A stretch of DNA of 64,000 bases from Drosophila persimilis (GCF_003286085.1 NW_020825421.1:124001-188000), one strand, 5' to 3'. Shown: positions 33,058 to 44,685, counted from the stretch's first letter. Program-made: numbers and translations. The notes: generated by a model not told the origin, from the sequence alone.

Positions 33058-33786
33058 AACGAGGGGGAACGATACTAAGTCAGTATGGCTCTCCTCCGGC
33101 AGACGCCGCTAATATTAAACGACACGACGAAGAGTGCGAGCGAGAGAGACAGAAAATCAGTCTGAACGTGACGTCGGGCGCTGCGTAGCCACTGCAAATT
33201 GATTTCTTGCTTTTGGATACAAAAATGATCCGATCTGATTCAGATTCAGCAATCTGATAGATATGATCATTATCTATGATTCTGCGTTTTCAGTTTTCTC
33301 GTTTCCTCAATATTGTGGATGCAACAGATTTTCGTCCTTTGTGGGAGCGGAAGGGGGTGGGGCGAAATTTTGAGATAAAGGTTTTATAGGGAGATCTAAC
33401 AGAAGTGCGGATACTAAATTTGGTTACTCTAGCTTTAATAGTCCCTGAGATTTGTGAATATCCCCAGATTTCCATTCTTTGCGGGGGCGGCAGGGGGTAT
33501 GGCGAAATTTTGAAACAAACTCGTCTCGGTCCGATATATTAGGAGTGTGGATACCAAATTTGGTTGCTCTAGCTTTTATAGTCTCTGAGATCTAGGCGCT
33601 AATGTTTTACTCTAAGCAAAGCCGCCTATGCTACGTATGTGTTAGAGAGAGACAGGGCGAGAAAAAATGAAATTGTTTTCTTGATGCTTGAAATATTTTT
33701 GTAGCAGTGACATATCACAGAAGTCTGGATCCAAAACATCGGCGCTGAAGGGGACGGACAGACGGACGGACGGAGGGACGGACGGC
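33058..33786 (-). mobile_element. Inverted, truncated DINE lacking its 3' hairpin
   Basis: Reverse complement of the DINE 3' part, from CTCGTT (33058) to the GTCY tract near 33757-33786. The sequence jumps from GAGGGGGAACG straight to ATACTAAGTCAG, so about 46 bases containing the hairpin and the 3' subterminal repeat are missing. It meets the plus-oriented copy at 33787 head to head. Confidence 0.8.
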
Positions 33787-34096
33787 ACACCCCCTTCCGC
33801 CACCACAAAGGATGAAAATCTGGGGTATCCACAAATCTCAGAGACTATTAAGGCTAGAGTAACCAAATTTAGTATCCGCACTCCTGTTAGATCTCACTAT
33901 AAAACGTATATCTCGAAATTTCGCCCCACCCCCTTCCGCCCCCACAAAGGACGAAAGTCTGTTGCATCCACAATATTGCACATTCGAGAAAACTAAAAAC
34001 ACACAATTAAAGAAAATAACCATATCTATCAGATTGCTTAATCTGAATCAGATCGGATCATTTTTGTAGCCAAAAGCAAGAAATCAATTTGCATTT
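33787..34096 (+). mobile_element. Partial DINE at the array start
   Basis: Carries only the middle and later part of a DINE, from the CCCCTTCCGCC block to CAATTTGCA. The 3' ~190 bases are deleted and jockey sequence follows directly at 34097. Confidence 0.8.
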
Positions 34097-34740
34097 TCTG
34101 CCTCGTTATGCGTTTGCGGTATCCTATGGCGCTCTTCTAGATGTTTTTTGAAAGCTTCAGCCTTTTCCATTGTTGGGTATATTTGCTTTATTACGCTTAT
34201 TGCCTCTAGCTGTCTATTGAATTGGTTCTCCTTACAGTTTTTGATCGCCTTTCTCAGCTTGTTTGTGAGCATATTGTAGTGTCTCTTTGCTTCAGTTGTC
34301 CTTAGTATTAGATATACTCGTCTCGCCTCCTTCTTTTTGTCAAGCATTTGCATAGTCACTTTGTCAAGTTGTAGTGTCCAACATTGGAATCGCTTGTCTT
34401 TTGGTTTTGATGTTTGTTCCGTTGCCAGATTTTATTTCTGTATTTAAGTGTATATTTTGGTTTAGATGATTTTGGAATTTCTTTACGTCAGCACCTCTAG
34501 GCATTAGTGGCATGCTAGTGGTTAATGCAATTTTAATTGCTCAGACGTTAACTCCGTCGTTTTTGAGATCACGGCTTCCCCGTTTTGTAAGCCGCTCGTT
34601 ATGCCAAAATCTATTGCAGATAGAGTCCTGCGTCCACCATATGGGTAGTGGGTGGCACGGCCCGTGGCCACTATATTATGCCGGTTTTTTGATTGGAAGG
34701 CCTCATATAGGCGCTGTGAGGGAGCGTACGCTCCACCCAC
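34097..34740 (-). pseudogene. Jockey endonuclease-linker fragment, unit 0
   Basis: Minus strand, same protein as the fuller copy at 47303-48027. Here the left end is cut at residues PQTHNEAEN by the DINE junction. It has the 62-base deletion near 34430 and also lacks about 50 bases near 34513 found in the other units. Confidence 0.75.
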
Positions 34741-34778
34741 ATCGCGATCACGGCGGACGCCACTGGCTTTTCAGAACC

Positions 34779-35066
34779 AAACCCAACAACAACGACGCAG
34801 CAACGGCCAAAGGATGGCGAGGGAAACACCGAGAACCAAAACCCAACAACAACGACACAGCAGCAGCCAAAACGAGAGAGGAATACACCAAGGACCGAAA
34901 ACCAACGGCATCGACGCAGCAACAGCGAGGAATACACCGAGAAAGCAGAAACCCAACTACAACGACGCAGCAGCAGCCAAAGACGGTGAGGAATACACCA
35001 AGAAGAAAAACCCAACGACAACAAAGCAGCGGAAGCCAAAGAGAGGGAGGAATACACCAAGAGCCG
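34779..35066 (+). repeat. 59-bp minisatellite, unit 0
   Basis: Degenerate repeats of about 59 bp with the words CAACAACAACGACGCAGCA and GAGGAATACACCAAG, about five copies. Confidence 0.8.
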
Positions 35067-35479
35067 AAACGGTAGCCAACAGCATAAATTCAGCGACGGC
35101 CGGAGACGAGAAGCGCCGAAAAGATAAGCCGCCAGCGTCGAAGCGCCGAAACGGTAAGCCCACAGCAGCAGCGGCGGAAGAGAAACGCGGAAAACCAAAA
35201 CCGAGTAACGACGCGGCAGCAGCGAAAAGAGAGACAAAAGTCACCGGCGCAGCGTAGGCGCCGAACGACGGCGCCATCCCTCTGCCGCCGTGGGAATGAC
35301 GACGCTGACCGCCCACGCTGACGCTGGATCGGGAGAGTTCTGAGGCTGGAGGAAAAAACGTGGAAAAAAGATTCGATTGGGAGCAGTCGTAGGAGTCGGA
35401 CGTGTTCGCGGAAAAATTCGAGTGGCTTGGAAAAAGTAAAACACGTGGCGGCCCAGATCCACGCCAACGCTATCAGTGA

Positions 35480-35576
35480 CACGGGGAAGCTCCTGCATCG
35501 ACGCTGCGCTTACGGGGAGAAGACCCTGCATCGATACTACACTTACGGAGAGGAGATCCTGCATCTACGTTCTGGA
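35480..35576 (+). repeat. 33-bp triplet repeat, unit 0
   Basis: Three copies of a 33-base motif centred on CCTGCATCGA, next to the inverted DINE tip. Confidence 0.8.
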
Positions 35577-35584
35577 CGTAGACG

Positions 35585-35663
35585 TTCTGGACGTTACACA
35601 CATCCACTTTCACCACAAATCTAATATACCCCAATACTCATTTTGAGTATCGGGTATAAAAAG
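35585..35663 (-). repeat. Inverted DINE 5' tip, unit 0
   Basis: The 79 bases are the reverse complement of the DINE start (from TTTTTATACCCGATAC to GTAACGTCCAGAA). Confidence 0.9.
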
Positions 35664-36082
35664 GAACTTTAATTTTCTGTTGGCCGGCAGTTGGGTATAA
35701 TTTCACTCACCCGATGGGTTCGGCCTTCGCTTAACAAACGTAGGAATGGTCGGCTGATCTTTTGACTAGATCTTAGCCACGATGGACACGCGGTAATTTC
35801 GGTCGAGGTTAGAATTGTTCCTTTCACTGCACTACTTGAGTATTTTCCTCAGACGTGCGTCTGGGATCGCGAGTATAATTGGAAAGAACATGCCCAAGCC
35901 ACTCTCCTTCCGCTTGAGCCCTTGGTTCTCCCTTTTCTCACCACACCTTGACAGTTGCCGCTGTTAACTTATGTAATTTTTTCCTGCGCGTAACTGCTCA
36001 AAAGGTGCAAGGTGCATGTCTAAGGGAAGGGGAAACCGTGGGACGGTTATCCGATATTTTTGGTTGGACAGGCGCCACTACA
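35664..36082 (-). repeat. LTR-like block, unit 0
   Basis: On the minus strand it opens with TGTAGTGGCGCCTGTCC inside the jockey RT frame, which resembles a BEL-type LTR start. The far end is capped by the DINE tip, so an intact LTR cannot be shown. Confidence 0.45.
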
Positions 36083-36199
36083 TAGTTTTATTGTTTTATT
36101 GCCTGTTGCTTTCTTTGTTTTCAGTTTTCTTATTATTGTCTGCATCTCGGGCAGGGTGACCGGTTTGATGTGTTTCCATTCTTCTTTTTGGTATAGCTC
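36083..36199 (-). pseudogene. Jockey RT start fragment, unit 0
   Basis: The minus strand reads ELYQKEEWKHI, then VTLPEMQ and RKLKTKKATG, the usual entry to jockey-clade RT. The following EDKIDN block is damaged by an 11-16 base deletion that units 2 and 3 lack. Confidence 0.7.
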
Positions 36200-37288
36200 T
36201 TTTTATACCCGATACTCAAAATGAGTATTGGGGTATATTAGATTTGTGGTGAAAATGGATGTGTGTAACGTCCAGAAGGAATCGTTTCAGACCCTATAAA
36301 CTATATATATTCTTGATCAGCATCAATAGCCGAGTCGATTGAGCCCTGTCTGTCTGTCCGCCCGTCCCCTTCAGAGCCTAGTGCTCAAAGACTATAAGAG
36401 CTAGAGCAACAATGTTTTGGATCCAGACTTCTGTGATATGTCACTGCTACAAAAATATTTCAAAACTTTGCCCCGCCCACTTCCGCCCCCACAAAGGGCG
36501 AAAATCTGTGGCATCCACAATTTCGACGATACGAGAAAACTAAAAACGCAGAATCGTAGAAGATGACTATATCTTCTAGAGTGCAAAATCTGAACCAGAT
36601 CGTATAATTATTATAGCCAGAATCACGGAAACAATTTCACTCTTTCTCGCTCTGTCTCTCTCTAACACACAGGTTTCATGGTCGGTTTTGCCAATTGCAA
36701 AATATGAGTTCAAGGATCTCAGAACCTATAAGAGCCAAAGCAATCAAATTTGGTATCCACACTCCTGTGATATCGGACCTTGACCGTTTCGTGTCCAAAT
36801 TTCGGCACACCCCCTTCCGCCCCCGCAAAGGATGAAAATCTGGGGTATCCACAAATCTCAGAGACTATTAAGGCTAGAGTAACCAAATTTATTATCCGCA
36901 CTCCTGTTAGATCTCACTATAAAACGTATATCTCGAAATTTCGCCCCAACCCTACCGCCCCCACAAAGGACGAAAGTCTGTTGCATCCACAATATTGCAC
37001 ATTCGAGAAAACTAAAAACACACAATTAAAGAAAATAACCATATCTATCAGATTGCTGAATCTGAATCAGATCGGATCATTTTTGTAGCCAAAAGCAAGA
37101 AATCAATTTGCAGTGGCTACGCAGCGCCCGACATCACGTTCAGACTGATTTTCTGTCTCTCTCGCACGCACTCTTTGTCGTGTCGTTTAAAATTAGCGGC
37201 GTCTGCCGGAGGAGAGCCATACTGACTAAGTATCGGGTATAAATGTAGAGTTGCGGTCTCCGCAGCAACTCACAACGTTCCCCTCGTT
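36200..37288 (+). mobile_element. DINE, unit 1
   Basis: Complete from TTTTTATACCC to CTCGTT. The GTCY tract is short (CTGTCTGTCTGTCCGCCCGTCCCC near 36346). It sits inside the jockey frame. Confidence 0.9.
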
Positions 37289-37420
37289 GCTTCTGCAGTT
37301 CGTCTATTATTGGATTATTTTCTGCCTTGTTATGCGTTTGCGCAGCAACTCACAACGTTCCCCTCGTTGCTTCTGCAGTTCGTCTATTATTGGATTATTT
37401 TCTGCCTTGTTATGCGTTTG
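37261..37420. repeat. 80-bp perfect tandem duplication across the DINE/jockey junction, unit 1
   Basis: 37261-37340 repeats exactly as 37341-37420. It includes the last 28 bases of DINE and 52 of jockey. Present in units 1 and 2, absent from units 3 and 4. Confidence 0.95.
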
Positions 37421-38078
37421 CGGTATCCTATGGCGCTCTTCTAGATGTTTTTTGAAAGCTTCAGCCTTTTCCATTGTTGGGTATGTTTGCCTTATTAAGC
37501 TTATTGCCTCTAGCTGTCTATTGAATTGGTTCTCCTTACAGTTTTTGATCGCCTTTCTCAGCTTGTTTGTGAGCATGTTGTAGTGTCTCTTTGCTTCAGT
37601 TGTCCTTAGTATTAGATATACTCGTCTCGCCTCCTTCTTTTTGTCAAGCATTTGCATAGTCACTTTGTCAAGTTTTAGTGTCCAACATTGGAATCGCTTG
37701 TCTTTTGGTTTTGATGTTTGTTCCGTTGCCAGATTTTATTTCTGTATTTAAGTGTATATTTTGGTTTAGATGATTTTGGAATTTCCTTACGTCAGCACCT
37801 CTAGGCATTAGTGGCATGGGTGGGTTTATTATTTGTTCATGGCGTCTAGTGGTTAATGCAATTATAATTGCTAAATGGTCAGACGTTAACTCTGTCGTTT
37901 TTGAGATCACGGCTTCCCCGTTTTGTAAGCCGCTCGTTATGCCAAAATCTATTGCAGATAGAGTCCTGCGTCCACCATATGGGTAGTGGGTGGCACGGCC
38001 CGTGGCCACTATATTATGCCGGTTCTTTGATTGGAAGGCCTCATATAGGCGCTGTGAGGGAGCGTACGCTCCACCCAC
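37289..38078 (-). pseudogene. Jockey endonuclease-linker fragment, unit 1
   Basis: Two minus frames: 38078-37668 (endonuclease end: GGRRTLSAIDFGI, then SDHLAI) and 37663-37307 (linker). The frame break is the 62-base deletion near 37730. Confidence 0.8.
38059..38072. repeat. 14-bp perfect palindrome GGAGCGTACGCTCC
   Basis: At the edge of the jockey endonuclease and the minisatellite flank. It is also present at the same place in the other units that reach this point (34721, 41397, 44666, 54378, 57647). Confidence 0.85.
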
Positions 38079-38116
38079 ATCGCGATCACGGCGGACGCCA
38101 CTGGCTTTTCAGAACC

Positions 38117-38404
38117 AAACCCAACAACAACGACGCAGCAACGGCCAAAGGATGGCGAGGGAAACACCGAGAACCAAAACCCAACAACAACGACGCAGCA
38201 GCAGCCAAAACGAGAGAGGAATACACCAAGGACCGAAAACCAACGGCATCGACGCAGCAACAGCGAGGAATACACCGAGAAAGCAGAAACCCAACTACAA
38301 CGACGCAGCAGCAGCCAAAGACGGTGAGGAATACACCAAGAAGAAAAACCCAACGACAACAAAGCAGCGGAAGCCAAAGAGAGAGAGGAATACACCAAGA
38401 GCCG
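38117..38404 (+). repeat. 59-bp minisatellite, unit 1
   Basis: Five degenerate copies. One plus frame (37990-38595, 201 aa) crosses it without stops and gives a repeated Q/N/R-rich, 20-residue pattern. Its N-terminal part is antisense to the jockey endonuclease, so coding is doubtful. Confidence 0.8.
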
Positions 38405-38817
38405 AAACGGTAGCCAACAGCATCAATTCAGCGACGGCCGGAGACGAGAAGCGCCGAAAAGATAAGCCGCCAGCGTCGAAGCGCCGAAACGGTAAGCCCA
38501 CAGCAGCAACGGCGGAAGAGAAACGCGGAAAACCAAAGCCGAGTAACGACGCGCCAGCAGCGAAAAGAGAGACAAAAGTCACCGGCGCAGCGTAGGTGCC
38601 GAACGACGGCGCCATCCCTCTGCCGCCGTGGGAATGACGACGCTGACCGCCCACGCTGACGCTGGATCGGGAGAGTTCTGAGGCTGGAGGAAAAAACGTG
38701 GAAAAAAGATTCGATTGGGAGCAGTCGTAGGAGTCGGACGTGTTCGCGGAAAAATTCGAGTGGCTTGGAGAAAGTAAAACACGTGGCGGCCCAGATCTAC
38801 GCCAACGCTCTCAGTGA

Positions 38818-38914
38818 CACGGGGAAGCTCCTGCATCGACGCTGCGCTTACGGGGAGAAGACCCTGCATCGATACTACACTTACGGAGAGGAGATCCTGC
38901 ATCTACGTTCTGGA
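38818..38914 (+). repeat. 33-bp triplet repeat, unit 1
   Basis: Copies at 38818-38850, 38851-38883 and 38884-38914, adjoining a GTTCTGGACGT doublet that merges into the DINE tip. Confidence 0.85.
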
Positions 38915-38922
38915 CGTAGACG

Positions 38923-39001
38923 TTCTGGACGTTACACACATCCACTTTCACCACAAATCTAATATACCCCAATACTCATTTTGAGTATCGGGTATAAAAA
39001 G
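38923..39001 (-). repeat. Inverted DINE 5' tip, unit 1
   Basis: With the plus-oriented DINE start at 39538 it makes a 79-base inverted repeat around a 536-base spacer. Confidence 0.9.
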
Positions 39002-39420
39002 GAACTTTAATTTTCTGTTGGCCGGCAGTTGGGTATAATTTCACTCACCCGATGGGTTCGGCCTTCGCTTAACAAACGTAGGAATGGTCGGCTGATCTTT
39101 TGACTAGATCTTAGCCACGATGGACACGCGGTAATTTCGGTCGAGGTTAGAATTGTTCCTTTCACTGCACTACTTGAGTATTTTCCTCAGACGTGCGTCT
39201 GGGATCGCGAGTATAATTGGAAAGAACATGCCCAAGCCACTCTCCTTCCGCTTGAGCCCTTGGTTCTCCCTTTTCTCACCACACCTTGACAGTTGCCGCT
39301 GTTAACTTATGTAATTTTTTCCTGCGCGTAACTGCTCAAAAGGTGCAAGGTGCATGTCTAAGGGAAGGGGAAACCGTGGGACGGTTATCCGATATTTTTG
39401 GTTGGACAGGCGCCACTACA
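39002..39420 (-). repeat. LTR-like block, unit 1
   Basis: Same content as the unit 0 block, without visible indels. Confidence 0.45.
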
Positions 39421-39537
39421 TAGTTTTATTGTTTTATTGCCTGTTGCTTTCTTTGTTTTCAGTTTTCTTATTATTGTCTGCATCTCGGGCAGGGTGACCG
39501 GTTTGATGTGTTTCCATTCTTCTTTTTGGTATAGCTC
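39421..39537 (-). pseudogene. Jockey RT start fragment, unit 1
   Basis: Identical in the part read to the unit 0 fragment, with the same deletion after KKATG. Confidence 0.7.
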
Positions 39538-40626
39538 TTTTTATACCCGATACTCAAAATGAGTATTGGGGTATATTAGATTTGTGGTGAAAATGGATGT
39601 GTGTAACGTCCAGAAGGAATCGTTTCAGACCCTATAAACTATATATATTCTTGATCAGCATCAATAGCCGAGTCGATTGAGCCCTGTCTGTCTGTCCGCC
39701 CGTCCCCTTCAGAGCCTAGTGCTCAAAGACTATAAGAGCTAGAGCAACAATGTTTTGGATCCAGACTTCTGTGATATATCACTGCTACAAAAATATTTCA
39801 AAACTTTGCCCCGCCCACTTCCGCCCCCACAAAGGGCGAAAATCTGTGGCATCCACAATTTCGACGATACGAGAAAACTAAAAACGCAGAATCGTAGAAG
39901 ATGACTATATCTTCTAGAGTGCAAAATCTGAACCAGATCGTATAATTATTATAGCCAGAATCACGGAAACAATTTCACTCTTTCTCGCTCTGTCTCTCTC
40001 TAACACACAGGTTTCATGGTCGGTTTTGCCAATTGCAAAATATGAGTTCAAGGATCTCAGAACCTATAAGAGCCAAAGCAATCAAATTTGGTATCCACAC
40101 TCCTGTGATATCGGACCTTGACCGTTTCGTGTCCAAATTTCGGCACACCCCCTTCCGCCCCCGCAAAGGATGAAAATCTGGGGTATCCACAAATCTCAGA
40201 GACTATTAAGGCTAGAGTAACCAAATTTATTATCCGCACTCCTGTTAGATCTCACTATAAAACGTATATCTCGAAATTTCGCCCCAACCCTACCGCCCCC
40301 ACAAAGGACGAAAGTCTGTTGCATCCACAATATTGCACATTCGAGAAAACTAAAAACACACAATTAAAGAAAATAACCATATCTATCAGATTGCTGAATC
40401 TGAATCAGATCGGATCATTTTTGTAGCCAAAAGCAAGAAATCAATTTGCAGTGGCTACGCAGCGCCCGACATCACGTTCAGACTGATTTTCTGTCTCTCT
40501 CGCACGCACTCTTTGTCGTGTCGTTTAAAATTAGCGGCGTCTGCCGGAGGAGAGCCATACTGACTAAGTATCGGGTATAAATGTAGAGTTGCGGTCTCCG
40601 CAGCAACTCACAACGTTCCCCTCGTT
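39538..40626 (+). mobile_element. DINE, unit 2
   Basis: Nearly the same as the unit 1 copy (one visible change, ATATATCAC for ATATGTCAC near 39776). The left edge of the 12,981-bp duplication lies inside it, at about 39788-39895. Confidence 0.9.
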
Positions 40627-40758
40627 GCTTCTGCAGTTCGTCTATTATTGGATTATTTTCTGCCTTGTTATGCGTTTGCGCAGCAACTCACAACGTTCCC
40701 CTCGTTGCTTCTGCAGTTCGTCTATTATTGGATTATTTTCTGCCTTGTTATGCGTTTG
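40599..40758. repeat. 80-bp perfect tandem duplication, unit 2
   Basis: Same duplication as in unit 1, so units 1 and 2 descend from one unit that already carried it. Confidence 0.95.
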
Positions 40759-41416
40759 CGGTATCCTATGGCGCTCTTCTAGATGTTTTTTGAAAGCTTC
40801 AGCCTTTTCCATTGTTGGGTATGTTTGCCTTATTAAGCTTATTGCCTCTAGCTGTCTATTGAATTGGTTCTCCTTACAGTTTTTGATCGCCTTTCTCAGC
40901 TTGTTTGTGAGCATGTTGTAGTGTCTCTTTGCTTCAGTTGTCCTTAGTATTAGATATACTCGTCTCGCCTCCTTCTTTTTGTCAAGCATTTGCATAGTCA
41001 CTTTGTCAAGTTTTAGTGTCCAACATTGGAATTGCTTGTCTTTTGGTTTTGATGTTTGTTCCGTTGCCAGATTTTATTTCTGTATTTAAGTGTATATTTT
41101 GGTTTAGATGATTTTGGAATTTCCTTACGTCAGCACCTCTAGGCATTAGTGGCATGGGTGGGTTTATTATTTGTTCATGGCGTCTAGTGGTTAATGCAAT
41201 TATAATTGCTAAATGGTCAGACGTTAACTCTGTCGTTTTTGAGATCACGGCTTCCCCGTTTTGTAAGCCGCTCGTTATGCCAAAATCTATTGCAGATAGA
41301 GTCCTGCGTCCACCATATGGGTAGTGGGTGGCACGGCCCGTGGCCACTATATTATGCCGGTTCTTTGATTGGAAGGCCTCATATAGGCGCTGTGAGGGAG
41401 CGTACGCTCCACCCAC
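40627..41416 (-). pseudogene. Jockey endonuclease-linker fragment, unit 2
   Basis: Layout as unit 1. A private change near 41032 (ATTGCTTG for ATCGCTTG) serves as a marker and is repeated at 54013. Confidence 0.8.
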
Positions 41417-41454
41417 ATCGCGATCACGGCGGACGCCACTGGCTTTTCAGAACC

Positions 41455-41742
41455 AAACCCAACAACAACGACGCAGCAACGGCCAAAGGATGGCGAGGGA
41501 AACACCGAGAACCAAAACCCAACAACAACGACGCAGCAGCAGCCAAAACGAGAGAGGAATACACCAAGGACCGAAAACCAACGGCATCGACGCAGCAACA
41601 GCGAGGAATACACCGAGAATGCAGAAACCCAACTACAACGACGCAGCAGCAGCCAAAGACGGTGAGGAATACACCAAGAAGAAAAACCCAACGAAAACAA
41701 AGCAGCGGAAGCCAAAGAGAGAGAGGAATACACCAAGAGCCG
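41455..41742 (+). repeat. 59-bp minisatellite, unit 2
   Basis: Private changes relative to unit 1: GAGAATGCAG near 41620 and CGAAAACAAA near 41693. Confidence 0.8.
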
Positions 41743-42155
41743 AAACGGTAGCCAACAGCATAAATTCAGCGACGGCCGGAGACGAGAAGCGCCGAAAAGA
41801 TAAGCCGCCAGCGTTGAAGCGCCGAAACGGTAAGCCCACAGCAGCAACGGCGGAAGAGAAACGCGGAAAACCAAAACCGAGTAACGACGCGCCAGCAGCG
41901 AAAAGAGAGACAAAAGTCACCGGCGCAGCGTAGGTGCCGAACGACGGCGCCATCCCTCTGCCGCCGTGGGAATGACGACGCTGACCGCCCACGCTGACGC
42001 TGGATCGGGAGAGTTCTGAGGCTGGAGGAAAAAACGTGGAAAAAAGATTCGATTGGGAGCAGTCGTAGGAGTCGGACGTGTTCGCGGAAAAATTCGAGTG
42101 GCTTGGAGAAAGTAAAACACGTGGCGGCCCAGATCCACGCCAACGCTATCAGTGA

Positions 42156-42252
42156 CACGGGGAAGCTCTTGCATCGACGCTGCGCTTACGGGGAGAAGAC
42201 CCTGCATCGATACTACACTTACGGAGAGGAGATCCTGCATCTACGTTCTGGA
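42156..42252 (+). repeat. 33-bp triplet repeat, unit 2
   Basis: Three copies; the first has CTCTTGCATCG for CTCCTGCATCG. Confidence 0.8.
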
Positions 42253-42260
42253 CGTAGACG

Positions 42261-42339
42261 TTCTGGACGTTACACACATCCACTTTCACCACAAATCTAA
42301 TATACCCCAATACTCATTTTGAGTATCGGGTATAAAAAG
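42261..42339 (-). repeat. Inverted DINE 5' tip, unit 2
   Basis: Unchanged from unit 1. Confidence 0.9.
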
Positions 42340-42765
42340 GAACTTTAATTTTCTGTTGGCCGGCAGTTGGGTATAATTTCACTCACCCGATGGGTTCGGC
42401 CTTCGCTTAATAAACGTAGGAATGGTCGGCTGATCTTTTGACTAGATCTTAGCCAAGATGGACACGCGGTAATTTCGGTCGAGGTTAGAATTGTTCCTTT
42501 CACTGCACTACTTGAGTATTTTACTCAGACGTGCGTCTGGGATCGCGAGTATAATTGGAAAGAACATTCCCAAGCTACTCTCCTTCCGCTTGAGCCCTTG
42601 GTTCTCTCATTCCCCTTTTCTCACCACACCTTGACAGTTGCCGCTGTTAACTTATGTAATTTTTTCCTGCGCGTAACTGCTCAAAAGGTGCAAGGTGCAT
42701 GTCTAAGGGAAGGGGAAACCGTGGGACGGTTATCCGATATTTTTGGTTGGACAGGCGCCACTACA
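42340..42765 (-). repeat. LTR-like block, unit 2
   Basis: A few bases longer than in units 0 and 1 (TTCTCTCATTCCCC near 42602), with scattered substitutions such as AATAAACG near 42408. Confidence 0.45.
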
Positions 42766-42897
42766 TAGTTTTATTGTTTTATTGTCAATTTTATCCTCGC
42801 CTGTTGCTTTCTTTGTTTTCAGTTTTCTTATTATTGTCTGCAGCTCGGGCAGGGTGACCGGTTTGATGTGATTCCATTCTTCTTTTTGGTATAGCTC
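42766..42897 (-). pseudogene. Jockey RT start fragment, unit 2
   Basis: Keeps the EDKIDN block (GTCAATTTTATCCTC near 42785 on the plus strand), so the RT entry reads further than in units 0 and 1 before the LTR-like block. Confidence 0.75.
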
Positions 42898-43975
42898 TTT
42901 TTATACCCGATACTCAAAATGAGTATTGGGGTATATTAGATTTGTGGTGAAAATGGATGTGTGTAACGTCCAGAAGGAATCGTTTCAGACCCTATAAAGT
43001 ATATATATTCTTGATCAGCATCAATAGCCGAGTCGATTGAGCCCTGTCTGTCCCCTTCAGCGCCTAGTGCTCAAAGACTATAAGAGCTAGAGCAACAATG
43101 TTTTGGATCCAGACTTCTGTGACTATGTCACTGCTACAAAAATATTTCAAAACTTTGCCCCGCCCACTTCCGCCCCCACAAAGGGCGAAAATCTGTGGCA
43201 TCCACAATTTCGACGATACGAGAAAACTAAAAACGCAGAATCGTAGAAGATGACTATATCTTCTAGAGTGCAAAATCTGAACCAGATCGTATAATTATTA
43301 TAGCCAGAATCACGGAAACAATTTCACTCTTTCTCGCTCTGTCTCTCTCTAACACACAGGTTTCATGGTCGGTTTTGCCAATTGCAAAATATGAGTTCAA
43401 GGATCTCAGAACCTATAAGAGCCAAAGCAATCAAATTTGGTATCCACACTCCTGTGATATCGGACCTTGACCGTTTCGTGTCCAAATTTCGGCACACCCC
43501 CTTCCGCCCCCGCAAAGGATGAAAATCTGGGGTATCCACAAATCTCAGAGACTATTAAGGCTAGAGTAACCAAATTTATTATCCGCACTCCTGTTAGATC
43601 TCACTATAAAACGTATATCTCGAAATTTCGCCCCAACCCTTCCGCCCCCACAAAGGACGAAAGTCTGTTGCATCCACAATATTGCACATTCGAGAAAACT
43701 AAAAACACACAATTAAAGAAAATAACCATATCTATCAGATTGCTGAATCTGAATCAGATCGGATCATTTTTGTAGCCAAAAGCAAGAAATCAATTTGCAG
43801 TGGCTACGCAGCGCCCGACGTCACGTTCAGACTGATTTTCTGTCTCTCTCGCACGCACTCTTTGTCGTGTCGTTTAAAATTAGCGGCGTCTGCCGGAGGA
43901 GAGCCATACTGACTAAGTATCGGGTATAAATGTAGAGTTGCGGTCTCCGCAGCAACTCACAACGTTCCCCTCGTT
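42898..43975 (+). mobile_element. DINE, unit 3
   Basis: GTCY tract contracted to CTGTCTGTCCCC near 43046, the shortest here. An extra C gives CTGTGACTATGTCAC near 43120. Confidence 0.9.
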
Positions 43976-44685
43976 GCTTCTGCAGTTCGTCTATTATTGG
44001 ATTATTTTCTGCCTTGTTATGCGTTTGCGGTATCCTATGGCGCTCTTCTAGATGTTTTTTGAAAGCTTCAGCCTTTTCCATTGTTGGGTATGTTTGCCTT
44101 ATTAAGCTTATTGCCTCTAGCTGTCTATTGAATTGGTTCTCCTTACAGTTTTTGATCGCCTTTCTCAGCTTGTTTGTGAGCATATTGTAGTGTCTCTTTG
44201 CTTCAGTTGTCCTTAGTATTAGATATACTCGTCTCGCCTCCTTCTTTTTGTCAAGCATTTGCATAGTCACTTTGTCAAGTTTTAGTGTCCAACATTGGAA
44301 TCGCTTGTCTTTTGGTTTTGATGTTTGTTCCGTTGCCAGATTTTATTTCTGTATTTAAGTGTATATTTTGGTTTAGATGATTTTGGAATTTCCTTACGTC
44401 AGCACCTCTAGGCATTAGTGGCATGGGTGGGTTTATTATTTGTTCATGGCGTCTAGTGGTTAATGCAATTATAATTGCTAAATGGTCAGACGTTAACTCT
44501 GTCGTTTTTGAGATCACGGCTTCCCCGTTTTGTAAGCCGCTCGTTATGCCAAAATCTATTGCAGATAGAGTCCTGCGTCCACCATATGGGTAGTGGGTGG
44601 CACGGCCCGTGGCCACTATATTATGCCGGTTCTTTGATTGGAAGGCCTCATATAGTCGCTGTGAGGGAGCGTACGCTCCACCCAC
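43976..44685 (-). pseudogene. Jockey endonuclease-linker fragment, unit 3
   Basis: Has the 62-base deletion but not the 80-bp duplication, so the deletion is the older event. Confidence 0.8.

Noticed and set aside
33688-33996. Plus-strand frames of 60-102 residues in every DINE
   Set aside because: They recur only because the DINE recurs, lack domains, and break between copies.
34671-35237. 188-residue cysteine/leucine-rich minus frame, repeated in other units
   Set aside because: It is the complement of the CAG/CAA-rich minisatellite; composition alone explains it.
36083-36199. Independent small gene before each DINE
   Set aside because: The translated piece is a jockey RT entry that joins in frame with the linker across the DINE.
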